Assembly (NCBI GenBank): GCA_024640835.1
Contig: JAHEEH010000043.1
Location: 1-9,498, forward strand
Length of the DNA: 9,498 nucleotides
Direction: 5' to 3'
DNA from: Bacteroidota bacterium
GTDB taxonomy: Bacteria > Bacteroidota > Rhodothermia > Rhodothermales > UBA10348
Shown: positions 1 through 6,813 of the stretch, in pieces
Numbering within the stretch: the stretch's first letter is position 1
Layout of the letters: every line of letters starts with the position of its first letter
Notes under the pieces: generated by a model
Seen by the model: the letters and a program-made list of their open reading frames with translations, nothing else
Told to the model about the DNA's origin: nothing
Databases searched by the model: none
Made by a program: the position numbers and the translations under genes

Positions 1-1446
1 CGGACCGGAGATCCACGGAACGGACATGTCGACGGGCTTCGCGGCCCCGTGCTCACGCTGCTCTCCGGCAGCGCGGCGGCCTTCTTCATCGGGTACATCG
101 CCAAGATCGTCCTCCTGCGACTGTACACCCCGGCCGACTTCGGTCTCTACGAGTTTGTCGTGGCCGTGGTGGGCATCCTGATCCCCGTGTCGTCCCTCCG
201 CTACGAGGACGCCATAGTGCTTCCCGAGTCCGACGACGAGGCACGCGACGTCCTTGGCGTGGCCCTCGTGACAGGAGCATGCGTGGTGGCACTGACCCTC
301 CTGTTGGTCGTCTTCCGGGGACCCGTCACGTCTCTCGTGGGCGAACCCGGTCTGGCCGACTGGCTGTGGACCGTACCGGTTCTTCTCGTTGCCATGCGAC
401 TCTCCAAGATTGCCGAGCTGTGGTTGACGAGGCGGAAGCGATTCGGACGGATCTCGGGTGCGACCGTAACCCAGTCCGCGACAATGACGGCGGTCAGGAT
501 CCTGGCCGGATTGCGATCGGCGGGTACGGGAGGCCTGATCGCGGGCTTCGGCATAGGACACGGGCTGGCGGCTCTGGTGGGTGGGTCGGCTGCCCTTTCC
601 GATCTCCGGCGCGTGCCGGGCCGATTCAGCCGCGCCGGCCTGCGCCATGCCGCTCATCGTTATCGCCGGTTCGCAGTCTACAGCGCGCCCGCGACGCTCG
701 TCGCGGCCCTTGCGACCCGCCTGCCCTTCCTCCTTCTGCTGTTCTGGTTCGACCGCGAGGTGCTCGGTCAATTCGGACAGGCCTTCAACGTGCTCTACGT
801 CCCGCTCGCCCTCCTGGCCGCTGCCATCGGCCAGGTCTTCTTCGTCCGCGCTGCGGAAGCCTCGGCCCTCGGAGAGCTTCCCGCGCTGGCCTCGGCCGTG
901 CACGGACGCCTGGTGCTCGTCGCCTTTCTTCCGGTCGTGTCGGTCGCCGTTGCGGGTCCCGACGTCTTCGAGGTACTGTTCGGAGCCGCATGGAGACAGG
1001 CCGGGATCTACACGGGTTGGATCGCCGCGTGGGTGCTGTTCACGAGCATTGCCTCGCCGCTGACGAGAATCTTCGACGTCCTTGAAAGCCAGCGCGCGGA
1101 CCTTGCCGTCAACTCGGTCATGCTCGTCGTCATCGCCGCGGCCCTGGTCGTCGGCGGATCGACCGGATCGGTACGCACGACCCTCGTCGTCCTGGGATCG
1201 GCCGGCGCCCTCGTGCGACTGGGGCAGATCGTCGTTTCACTGCGACTGGCCGGCGTCGGTTGGCGGTCCATCGTCCGGCCTTATCTCGTGCACGGCCGGT
1301 TGGCGCTCGCGGCCGCCGCCGCGCTGCTTGCCGCCCGGACGGCGGGCAGCCCGTTCCTCACGACAGGGGTCTTTGCCGTGGTGCTCGCGGCCTTCGGTCT
1401 CTTGACCGCACGCCGCGAAGGAATCATCCCCTGGTTCCTGCCATGA
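1..1446 (+). CDS. Wzx-type polysaccharide/O-antigen flippase (5' end probably off window)
   Basis: Predicted inner-membrane flippase of the Wzx/polysaccharide-synthesis (MOP superfamily) type, expected to move lipid-linked oligosaccharide units across the membrane during O-antigen, capsule or exopolysaccharide assembly. The protein is hydrophobic throughout, with about a dozen predicted membrane segments and short Arg-rich loops. Numbered from the GTG at 49, it shows the family N-terminus: a first helix (residues 4-24), then RLYTPADFGLYEF (24-36) and SLRYEDAIVLP (49-59). The last two are typical of this flippase subgroup. The frame is open to the left edge. GTG at 49 is the only start codon visible in frame and has no Shine-Dalgarno; relatives usually carry some 15-20 residues before the first helix, so I annotate the gene as 5'-partial. 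The stop overlaps the next start (ATGA). The sugar substrate cannot be read from sequence. The family is fairly certain; the exact start is not. Confidence 0.85.
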   Translation, partial: RTGDPRNGHVDGLRGPVLTLLSGSAAAFFIGYIAKIVLLRLYTPADFGLYEFVVAVVGILIPVSSLRYEDAIVLPESDDEARDVLGVALVTGACVVALTLLLVVFRGPVTSLVGEPGLADWLWTVPVLLVAMRLSKIAELWLTRRKRFGRISGATVTQSATMTAVRILAGLRSAGTGGLIAGFGIGHGLAALVGGSAALSDLRRVPGRFSRAGLRHAAHRYRRFAVYSAPATLVAALATRLPFLLLLFWFDREVLGQFGQAFNVLYVPLALLAAAIGQVFFVRAAEASALGELPALASAVHGRLVLVAFLPVVSVAVAGPDVFEVLFGAAWRQAGIYTGWIAAWVLFTSIASPLTRIFDVLESQRADLAVNSVMLVVIAAALVVGGSTGSVRTTLVVLGSAGALVRLGQIVVSLRLAGVGWRSIVRPYLVHGRLALAAAAALLAARTAGSPFLTTGVFAVVLAAFGLLTARREGIIPWFLP

Positions 1447-2294
1447 ACCTTCTGCGCACCGCCCCCTTCGCCCTCGTCCTGCTCTTCGCCTGCAGCCCTC
1501 CGCCGGAGGAACCTGTCCGGGTGGTGACCTTCAACATCCGGTTCGACAATCCCGGTGACGGGGTGGACGCCTGGGCGAATCGCAGGGACTGGGTGATCTC
1601 CATCATCGACAGCCTCGATCCCGACATCGTCGGCCTGCAGGAGGCGCTCCACGGACAGGTCCTCGATCTGGAATCTGCCCTGCCCGGCTTCGATCGGTAC
1701 GGTGTCGGGCGTGATGACGGCGCGAACGCCGGCGAGTTCTCGCCCGTCCTCGTTCGGCGGGATCGGTTCGACCTCCTGGAACAGGGGACGCTCTGGTTGT
1801 CGGAGCGTCCCGATTCGGCAGGGAGCCGCGGCTGGGACGCCGCGCTTCCGCGCATTGCCACGTGGCTCCGGCTGCGCGATTCCGGAAGCCGCGAACTCCT
1901 GGTCGTGAACACCCACTTCGATCACGTCGGATCAGAGGCCAGGATCCACAGCGCCGAACTGCTCGTCGACCGTTTCAATCCGCACCGAAGCGAGACGCCC
2001 GTTATCGTCATGGGAGATTTCAACGCGGTCGATACCACGACGGCCTACGGGATCCTGAGCGGTTCGGGTCTCGAGGATGCCTGGGCGGCGGCGGGGCGTG
2101 TCGGCCCGGCGGACACCTTCACGGGGTTCGAGCCCTCGGACCGGACCGGTCCACGGATCGACTACGTCTTCGTGTCCGACCGGTGGGACGTGCTCTCGGC
2201 CGAAGCGCTGGACGTGGTCCGTGAGGGTCGACATCCGTCCGATCATCGTCCCGTCGTGGCCGACCTCCTGCTCCACCGGGGTGGCCACCAATGA
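1443..2294 (+). CDS. EEP-fold (endonuclease/exonuclease/phosphatase) lipoprotein
   Basis: A 283-residue protein of the endonuclease/exonuclease/phosphatase superfamily, a Mg-dependent phosphoesterase fold. The expected motifs occur in order: TFNIRF (29-34), metal-binding Glu in LQEA (E67), NTHFDH (156-161, catalytic His158), GDFNA (191-195, Asp192/Asn194), RIDYVFVS (238-245) and the C-terminal SDHRP (266-270, Asp267/His268). All key catalytic positions are present, so the enzyme should be active. The N-terminus is a lipoprotein signal with a lipobox ending LFAC (14-17), followed by a Pro-rich linker, so the protein is probably membrane-anchored outside the cytoplasm. The ATG at 1443 overlaps the flippase stop by four bases, suggesting translational coupling, and places the lipobox correctly. 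Family members cleave nucleic acids, sphingomyelin, inositol phosphates or other phosphodiesters; the substrate here is unknown. The neighbouring flippase hints at envelope or glycan-lipid phosphoester chemistry, which is inference only. Confidence 0.87.
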   Translation: MNLLRTAPFALVLLFACSPPPEEPVRVVTFNIRFDNPGDGVDAWANRRDWVISIIDSLDPDIVGLQEALHGQVLDLESALPGFDRYGVGRDDGANAGEFSPVLVRRDRFDLLEQGTLWLSERPDSAGSRGWDAALPRIATWLRLRDSGSRELLVVNTHFDHVGSEARIHSAELLVDRFNPHRSETPVIVMGDFNAVDTTTAYGILSGSGLEDAWAAAGRVGPADTFTGFEPSDRTGPRIDYVFVSDRWDVLSAEALDVVREGRHPSDHRPVVADLLLHRGGHQ

Positions 2295-2296
2295 AA

Positions 2297-2324
2297 GGGC
2301 CCCGGATCGAACGATCCAGGGCCC
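2297..2324 (-). terminator. Hairpin terminator downstream of tRNA-Gly
   Basis: A long inverted repeat: GGGCCC (2297-2302) pairs with GGGCCC (2319-2324), a C/A mismatch follows, then GGATC (2304-2308) pairs with GATCC (2313-2317) around a GAAC loop. Read on the minus strand it begins 2 bases past the tRNA discriminator base and is followed by CTTTCATT, a short T-rich stretch, as expected for a tRNA terminator. On the plus strand it lies 2 bases after the EEP stop codon, but no T-run follows. It may still stop or stabilise that transcript. Confidence 0.7.
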
Positions 2325-2326
2325 GG

Positions 2327-2398
2327 AGCGGGTGATGAGATTTGAACTCACGACCCTCACGTTGGCAACGTGATGCTCTACCACTGAGCTACACCCGC
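2327..2398 (-). tRNA. tRNA-Gly (anticodon GCC)
   Basis: A complete 72-nt cloverleaf on the minus strand. The acceptor stem is GCGGGTG/CACCCGC with all seven pairs, and the D-arm is GCTC-AGTGGTA-GAGC. The anticodon stem TCACG/CGTGA encloses the loop TTGCCAA, which gives anticodon GCC (glycine, reading GGC/GGU). The variable loop is 5 nt, and the T-arm GTGAG-TTCAAAT-CTCAT has one G-U pair. The discriminator is T (U), as is usual for bacterial tRNA-Gly. The 3' CCA is not encoded: the genome reads CCG after the discriminator, so a CCA-adding enzyme is required. The gene is single, with its own promoter and terminator, and lies opposite to the flanking protein genes. Confidence 0.97.
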
Positions 2399-2413
2399 GT
2401 CGTAGAGACCTGT

Positions 2414-2443
2414 ATGATACAGCCGTTTCCGACCCCCTGTCAA
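2414..2443 (-). promoter_or_regulatory. Sigma-70-like promoter of tRNA-Gly
   Basis: On the minus strand, a perfect -35 TTGACA (2443-2438) and a good -10 TATCAT (2419-2414) are separated by 18 bases. The expected transcription start is near 2407, about nine bases before the tRNA 5' end at 2398. A 6-1-6 inverted repeat, CTGTATCATACAG (2410-2422), covers the -10 box. Confidence 0.7.
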
Positions 2444-2555
2444 GCCTCGCCGGGCGCGCCGTGCCACGGGACACACCGTATGAACACCCCGCGAAAGCGC
2501 CCTCCTTCCGGGCGTCTCCGCCCTCCGCGGACTGTCCCTCACGGGGCGCATGCCC

Positions 2556-2563
2556 TAGTTTCG
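2556..2563 (+). promoter_or_regulatory. Possible Bacteroidota-type -7 box upstream of folD
   Basis: TAGTTTCG matches seven of the eight letters of the TAnnTTTG -7 consensus known from Bacteroidota. It lies about 70 bases before the chosen folD start (2632) and 18 bases before the in-frame ATG at 2581. No clear TTTG -33 element lies 19-21 bases upstream (the region reads CTGTCC), so support is weak. The rest of 2399-2631 shows no other feature I can defend beyond the divergent tRNA promoter. Confidence 0.3.
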
Positions 2564-2631
2564 AGCGGACCGGCTCCCCCATGCGGTCGGCATCCGACCC
2601 ACTCTCCCCACCCACCGCAGCCAACACCTCC

Positions 2632-3504
2632 GTGACCCAGATCATAGACGGAAAGGCCATCGCTGCCACGATCCGGCTGGAAGTGGCGGATCACGTCCGA
2701 GAGCACGTGGCCGCGGGCCGTCGGGCCCCCTCCCTGAAGGTCGTCCTGTTAGGCGAAGACCCCGCCTCCGCCTCGTACGTGCGGGGCAAGAACAGGGCTT
2801 GTGCAGAGACCGGGATCGACAGCGAGACGCTGACCTACGGCGCGGATCTGTCCGAGGCTGACCTCCTGCAGATCATCCGTTCGCTCAACGAAGACGCCTC
2901 GGTCGACGGCATCCTGGTGCAGTTGCCACTTCCCGACCATATCGACGAACAGAAGGTGCTTCGCGCCGTGTCGCCGGCGAAGGACGTCGACTGCTTCCAT
3001 CCGGAAAACGTGGGACGCCTGGTCATCGGGGAACCGGGCTTCCGTCCGGCGACCCCTGCCGGCATCATGGAGTTGCTGAAGCGCTCCGGGGTCGAGACCC
3101 GCGGCCGCTCCGCCGTGGTCATCGGCCGGTCGAACATCGTCGGAAAGCCCATGGCCAACCTGCTGGTCCAGAAGGGCATCGACGCGACCGTCACCGTCTG
3201 TCACAGCCGCACGGTGGATCTTCCGGCGGTTGCACGATCCGCCGACATTCTCATCGCCGCCATCGGAAGAGCGGAATTCGTCACGGCGGAAATGGTCAAA
3301 CCCGGCGCGGCGGTCATCGACGTCGGCATGAATCGCGTGGGCGACCCGTCCCGCGACCGGGGATATCGGCTGTGCGGCGACGTCGATTTCGAGGGGGTGG
3401 CTCCCATTGCGGGTTGGATCACACCCGTCCCCGGCGGCGTTGGTCCGATGACCATCGCCATGCTCCTGAAGAACACCTTGTTCGCAGCCACGGGCCTCTT
3501 CTGA
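2632..3504 (+). CDS. folD: Bifunctional methylenetetrahydrofolate dehydrogenase / cyclohydrolase
   Basis: Cytosolic FolD interconverts 5,10-methylene-, 5,10-methenyl- and 10-formyl-tetrahydrofolate with NADP, supplying one-carbon units for purines and formyl-methionine. From GTG 2632 the protein has 290 residues, close to the 288 of E. coli FolD. The catalytic domain shows GEDPASASYVRGK (41-53, Tyr49 and catalytic Lys53), the folate-site signature DGILVQLPLP (92-101), and DVDCFHPENVGRL (118-130, Asp120). A Rossmann NADP domain begins VVIGRSNIVGKP (162-173), and the C-terminal signature PVPGGVGPMT lies at 265-274. No expected residue is missing. The start is chosen by family alignment (TQIIDGKAIA); no Shine-Dalgarno precedes it. 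An in-frame ATG at 2581 would add 17 residues that look non-conserved. It leads a probable transcription unit with the mscS-like and GH13 genes downstream. Confidence 0.95.
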   Translation: MTQIIDGKAIAATIRLEVADHVREHVAAGRRAPSLKVVLLGEDPASASYVRGKNRACAETGIDSETLTYGADLSEADLLQIIRSLNEDASVDGILVQLPLPDHIDEQKVLRAVSPAKDVDCFHPENVGRLVIGEPGFRPATPAGIMELLKRSGVETRGRSAVVIGRSNIVGKPMANLLVQKGIDATVTVCHSRTVDLPAVARSADILIAAIGRAEFVTAEMVKPGAAVIDVGMNRVGDPSRDRGYRLCGDVDFEGVAPIAGWITPVPGGVGPMTIAMLLKNTLFAATGLF

Positions 3505-3533
3505 CCGATCGCATCGCGCATATCGCTCTGCTC

Positions 3534-4502
3534 GTGGGGCAGACCGTCCCGTCCGCTCCCCAGGCGGTCGCCGCCGACACGACGGCCGCGACCGGGGACT
3601 CGAGCTCCGTGATGGGGCCCATCCTGGAAGACCCGGGACGCCTCCTGCCCGAGGCCAACCGGGCACTGGAAGTCCTCGTCCAGATGGCGACCGACTTCAT
3701 ACCGCGACTGCTGAGCGCCATCATCGTCGCGGCGGTGCTCTACGCGATCTATCGATCCCTTCGCCACCTGCTCCACCGCGTGCTCACGCGGTCCGACCGG
3801 ATCAACCCGGGGATTGCGAGCCTTGCCTTGAAGACCCTTCGGGTCGCGTCCGCCGTCCTGATCGGCATCATGGTCGCCGCTCAGTTTTCGATCGACGTGA
3901 CGGCCCTGCTGGCGGGTCTCAGCATTGCGGGGATCGCGGTCGGTTTCGCTGCGAAGGACACGCTCGAGAACTTCATCGCGGGCATCACGATCCTCGTAGA
4001 CCGGCCGTTCCGTATCGGGGATCAGATCGAGGTCGACGGCACGTTCGGTGTCGTGGACGAGATCACGCTGCGATCCACACGCCTGCGGACCATGAACGAC
4101 CAGGTCATGATCCTCCCCAATGCTCTGGTCATCAATCACAAGCTCCTCAACCATACGATGCGGAACTCGCTCCGCATCGAGATTCCGTTCGGCATCGCGT
4201 ACCGTGAGTACCCGGACGAGGCGCGGCAGGTCGTTCTGAAACTGACCGAGGCGGACGACCGCGTGGATCACGGCCGGCCCGCTTCCGTCGTCGTCACGCA
4301 GATGGGTGAATCGAGCGTGGACATGGTGCTTCGATTCTACATCATCGATCCGCACTCCGAGCTTCCCGTGCGCTACGAATACGTGGAAAGGGTGCGAGAG
4401 GCCCTGCGTTCCGCGGACATCGAAATTCCGTTCCCCCACCTGCAGGTGCACATCGATGGCGCCAAGGGACTTCAGAACCGGGCTCCAGAGCCCGACTCGT
4501 AG
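3534..4502 (+). CDS. MscS-family small-conductance mechanosensitive channel
   Basis: Inner-membrane channel that opens under membrane tension to release solutes during hypo-osmotic shock. The core resembles E. coli MscS: TM1 near residues 55-76, TM2 near 99-120, and the pore helix TM3 from about 122, rich in Ala/Gly (LLAGLSIAGIAVGFAAKD, 125-142). The hallmark beta-domain entry follows (ENFIAGITILVDRPFRIGD, 145-163), then the LPNALV stretch and the cytoplasmic alpha/beta vestibule ending FPHLQVHIDG. The length of 322 aa is slightly above the 286 aa of E. coli MscS. The GTG at 3534 is chosen because the 26 codons before the next starts (GTG 3609, ATG 3612) have almost uniformly G/C third positions in this frame; neither option has a strong ribosome site. 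ATG 3612 would still give a full channel of 296 aa. The gene follows folD by 29 bases, and its 3' end overlaps the GH13 gene by 47. Confidence 0.9.
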   Translation: MGQTVPSAPQAVAADTTAATGDSSSVMGPILEDPGRLLPEANRALEVLVQMATDFIPRLLSAIIVAAVLYAIYRSLRHLLHRVLTRSDRINPGIASLALKTLRVASAVLIGIMVAAQFSIDVTALLAGLSIAGIAVGFAAKDTLENFIAGITILVDRPFRIGDQIEVDGTFGVVDEITLRSTRLRTMNDQVMILPNALVINHKLLNHTMRNSLRIEIPFGIAYREYPDEARQVVLKLTEADDRVDHGRPASVVVTQMGESSVDMVLRFYIIDPHSELPVRYEYVERVREALRSADIEIPFPHLQVHIDGAKGLQNRAPEPDS

Positions 4503-6795
4503 TTCGTTTCCGATCCTGGCCGGTCTCGCCCTGAGCCTGCTTTTCCCCCGGCAGACGGCCTTCGGCCAGGAGGTACCGGCCCGCCTGCGCGCTGAAATCC
4601 ACGGTCCCAGGGCCGTGCGTGCATGGCTCTCCGGTGCCGTGCGCCCTCTAGACCCCGCCGAGTGGCGCGTGACGGACGGAACGGGACGGGAGATTCCGGT
4701 GGAATCCGTGCTTCCCGTCACCGCGTCCGAGACTCTCGTCGTACCCGAAACGGCCCTGGACCCCTGGCGGGTGCACTTCGTCGGAATCCCGACTGCCGGC
4801 CTGCAGACCGTCGTCCGGCGCGATCCTTGGTTCAGGTCGTTGTACTCGGCGAAACCGCTGGGTGCGGTCGTCTCCTCGGACGGCTCCGAGACCGCCTTCA
4901 GGCTGTTCGCCCCCCGCGCCCACTCGGTACGCCTGTACGTCTATTACGAGTCGTACCACACGCCCGACCAGGCGGCGGCGGTTTTCGACATGGATCGTGA
5001 CGTGGACGGGGTCTGGGAGACGATACAGACCGGGGATCATCACGGACTGTATTACGATTTCGCCATCGTGGCCCCAGCGGATCCGGGCGATGTCTTCGCC
5101 GGGCCGCGCCCGGTTCACGTGGGCGATCCGTACGCCCGGGTCAGTCTCGATTCCTTCGGCAAGTCGAGAGTCTGGAGACCCGATACGCCTCCTCGGGCGG
5201 TCAAGGGCGGAAGACCTCCGATGGAGAGCGTCGTGGCATACGAAGTGCACGTTCAGGACTTCACCGACCTGCTGCCCGTCGAGGAAGAGGACCGCGGCAC
5301 CTTCGCGGCCATGGCCACGCCCGGGCTCAGGAACTCCCGGGGCGAGCCGATCGGATTCGACCACCTGGTGGATCTGGGCATCAACGTCGTGCACCTCATG
5401 CCGGTGCAGGAGTACCTCCATTATCCGGACGAGGCCTGGAGCGCGGATCTCGGAGAGGACCCGTTCGCGCAGGAAATGGGCATTGCGAACGAAAACTACC
5501 AGTGGGGCTATCGCACCACCCACGCGTTCGCCGTCGAGTCGAGGTACCGCACGAAGGGCACCGAATTCGGAACGGAACGAGTCCAGTTCAAGGCTCTCGT
5601 CAATGCCTTCCATGATCGGGGCATCGCCGTGGTCATCGACGTGGTCCCGAACCACACCGGGGAGAACATGGACGGGCGCGACCTCGCCCTGACCTTCAAC
5701 GGCATCGATCGGGCCTACTATTTCCGAACGGATGACTCGCTGAACCATGTGGGTCCCTTCGGCAACGAGGTCAAGTCGGAGGATCGACCCATGGTCCAGC
5801 GCTGGATCGTCGACCAGTTGCGCTCGTTCGTCGACGAGTTCGGCATTGACGGCTTCCGGATCGATCTTGCCGGGCAGATCGACGAGCAGACCCTCCGCTT
5901 CGCTCGCCGCGAGCTCCCCGCGGATCTCATCCTCTATGGCGAGCCGTGGATTGCTCCGTCGGACCCCGATGTGACCGCGAATCCGGACTGGGCATGGTAC
6001 AAGGCGGATGCCCCCATCACCTTCTTCCAGGACGAGACCCGCAACGCCATTCAGGGCAGCCCATTCGACGTCTCGGACCTTGGCTTCGCCGGTGGGCGAA
6101 CGGACCTCCGGGATGCGGTCATGCGCGCGATCGCCAATCGGTACGACGAGGAACCGACCCCGAATTCCGGCATCGGGTACATCGACATCCACGACAACTG
6201 GACCCTCGCCGACCGGTATGCTCTCCACGATCATGACGGGCGTCGCGGGATCCGGGAGGGAGCGTACCGCCTGGCGGCCGGCATACTGCTGACCTCTCTC
6301 GGTCCCGTCGTGCTGCACGGGGGATCGGAGATCGTCCGCAGCAAGGGGCTTGCCCCCGACGAGGAATTCGTCCGCGACGTGGCCGGCGGCCCCATCCACT
6401 TCAAGGGCCGGGACGACACGTACAATCTCAGGGCACCGAACCGCTTCGTCTGGGAAGACGTGGGGGGAACGGCCGCCGAGGGAGCCGTCGATCATGCCGC
6501 GATGCTGGCATGGTGGCGAGGCCTCATCCGACTTCGACTCAGCCCCTACGGTGACGTGCTGCGCATCGGCACGGCCGTGCCCGAGGACTGGGTGCGCTTC
6601 ACGCGCTCCAGCGCACCGTCCGGACTGGCATGGCTCGTCGGCGGACGCCTCCTGGTCGCTGCGAACCCGGGCAAGGCCTCGATCGTCTTCGACCGCGTGG
6701 ACCTGCCGAAGGGCTCCTGGCGCATGGTGTCGGACGGGTACGAGGTCGACCACGATCGCCGTTTCGAGATGAAGATCTGGGTGCTCGACCCCTGA
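4456..6795 (+). CDS. Secreted GH13 pullulanase-like alpha-glucan debranching enzyme
   Basis: A 779-residue glycoside hydrolase family 13 protein, likely cleaving alpha-1,6 (and perhaps alpha-1,4) bonds in pullulan, glycogen or starch outside the cytoplasm. The N-terminus is a Sec signal: a basic n-region, a hydrophobic core (about 18-29), and likely cleavage after AFG. Next come a pullulanase-like N-terminal beta domain (about 40-130), a CBM48-like domain (about 136-245, FRLFAPRAHSVRLYVYYES) and the TIM barrel. Catalytic regions: I, DVVPNHT (395-401); II, GFRIDLAGQID with nucleophile Asp470; III, LYGEPW with acid/base Glu496; IV, IDIHDN with His579 and Asp580. YQWGY before region I resembles the YNWGY motif of type I pullulanases, and region II resembles their GFRFDLMG form. 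GEPW replaces the usual GEGW. ATG 4456 is the only start preserving the signal peptide; AGGTG lies 7 bases upstream. Exact linkage specificity is uncertain. Confidence 0.88.
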   Translation: MAPRDFRTGLQSPTRSSFPILAGLALSLLFPRQTAFGQEVPARLRAEIHGPRAVRAWLSGAVRPLDPAEWRVTDGTGREIPVESVLPVTASETLVVPETALDPWRVHFVGIPTAGLQTVVRRDPWFRSLYSAKPLGAVVSSDGSETAFRLFAPRAHSVRLYVYYESYHTPDQAAAVFDMDRDVDGVWETIQTGDHHGLYYDFAIVAPADPGDVFAGPRPVHVGDPYARVSLDSFGKSRVWRPDTPPRAVKGGRPPMESVVAYEVHVQDFTDLLPVEEEDRGTFAAMATPGLRNSRGEPIGFDHLVDLGINVVHLMPVQEYLHYPDEAWSADLGEDPFAQEMGIANENYQWGYRTTHAFAVESRYRTKGTEFGTERVQFKALVNAFHDRGIAVVIDVVPNHTGENMDGRDLALTFNGIDRAYYFRTDDSLNHVGPFGNEVKSEDRPMVQRWIVDQLRSFVDEFGIDGFRIDLAGQIDEQTLRFARRELPADLILYGEPWIAPSDPDVTANPDWAWYKADAPITFFQDETRNAIQGSPFDVSDLGFAGGRTDLRDAVMRAIANRYDEEPTPNSGIGYIDIHDNWTLADRYALHDHDGRRGIREGAYRLAAGILLTSLGPVVLHGGSEIVRSKGLAPDEEFVRDVAGGPIHFKGRDDTYNLRAPNRFVWEDVGGTAAEGAVDHAAMLAWWRGLIRLRLSPYGDVLRIGTAVPEDWVRFTRSSAPSGLAWLVGGRLLVAANPGKASIVFDRVDLPKGSWRMVSDGYEVDHDRRFEMKIWVLDP

Positions 6796-6813
6796 CGCTT
6801 CCTACGCGTCGGG
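6791..6813. terminator. Candidate hairpin between convergent genes
   Basis: CCTGACGC (6791-6798) pairs with GCGTCGGG (6806-6813), an 8-bp stem with one G-T pair and a 7-base loop. It contains both stop codons of the convergent GH13 and osmC-like genes. Neither strand has a following T-run, so it is at best a weak bidirectional terminator. Only six bases separate the two stops. Confidence 0.35.

Noticed and set aside
2461..2631. Extension of folD upstream to GTG 2461 or ATG 2581
   Set aside because: The extra residues are Pro/Ser/Arg-rich and unlike any FolD N-terminus; GTG 2632 gives the normal length. ATG 2581 remains a minor alternative.
1932..2669. Minus-strand open frame spanning the tRNA-Gly region and the EEP 3' end
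   Set aside because: It runs straight through the tRNA gene, its promoter and its terminator, and has no protein family character.
3201..4721. Long open frame (about 500 codons) on the minus strand opposite folD, the MscS-like gene and the GH13 start
   Set aside because: The translation is Arg/Asp/His-rich with no recognisable domain and lies antisense to clearly recognised genes; it is a by-product of G+C-rich codon use.
4648..6753. About 700-codon open frame on the minus strand opposite the GH13 gene
   Set aside because: It mirrors the codon periodicity of the real gene, shows no motifs and has no upstream signals. The plus-strand frame carries all GH13 motifs.
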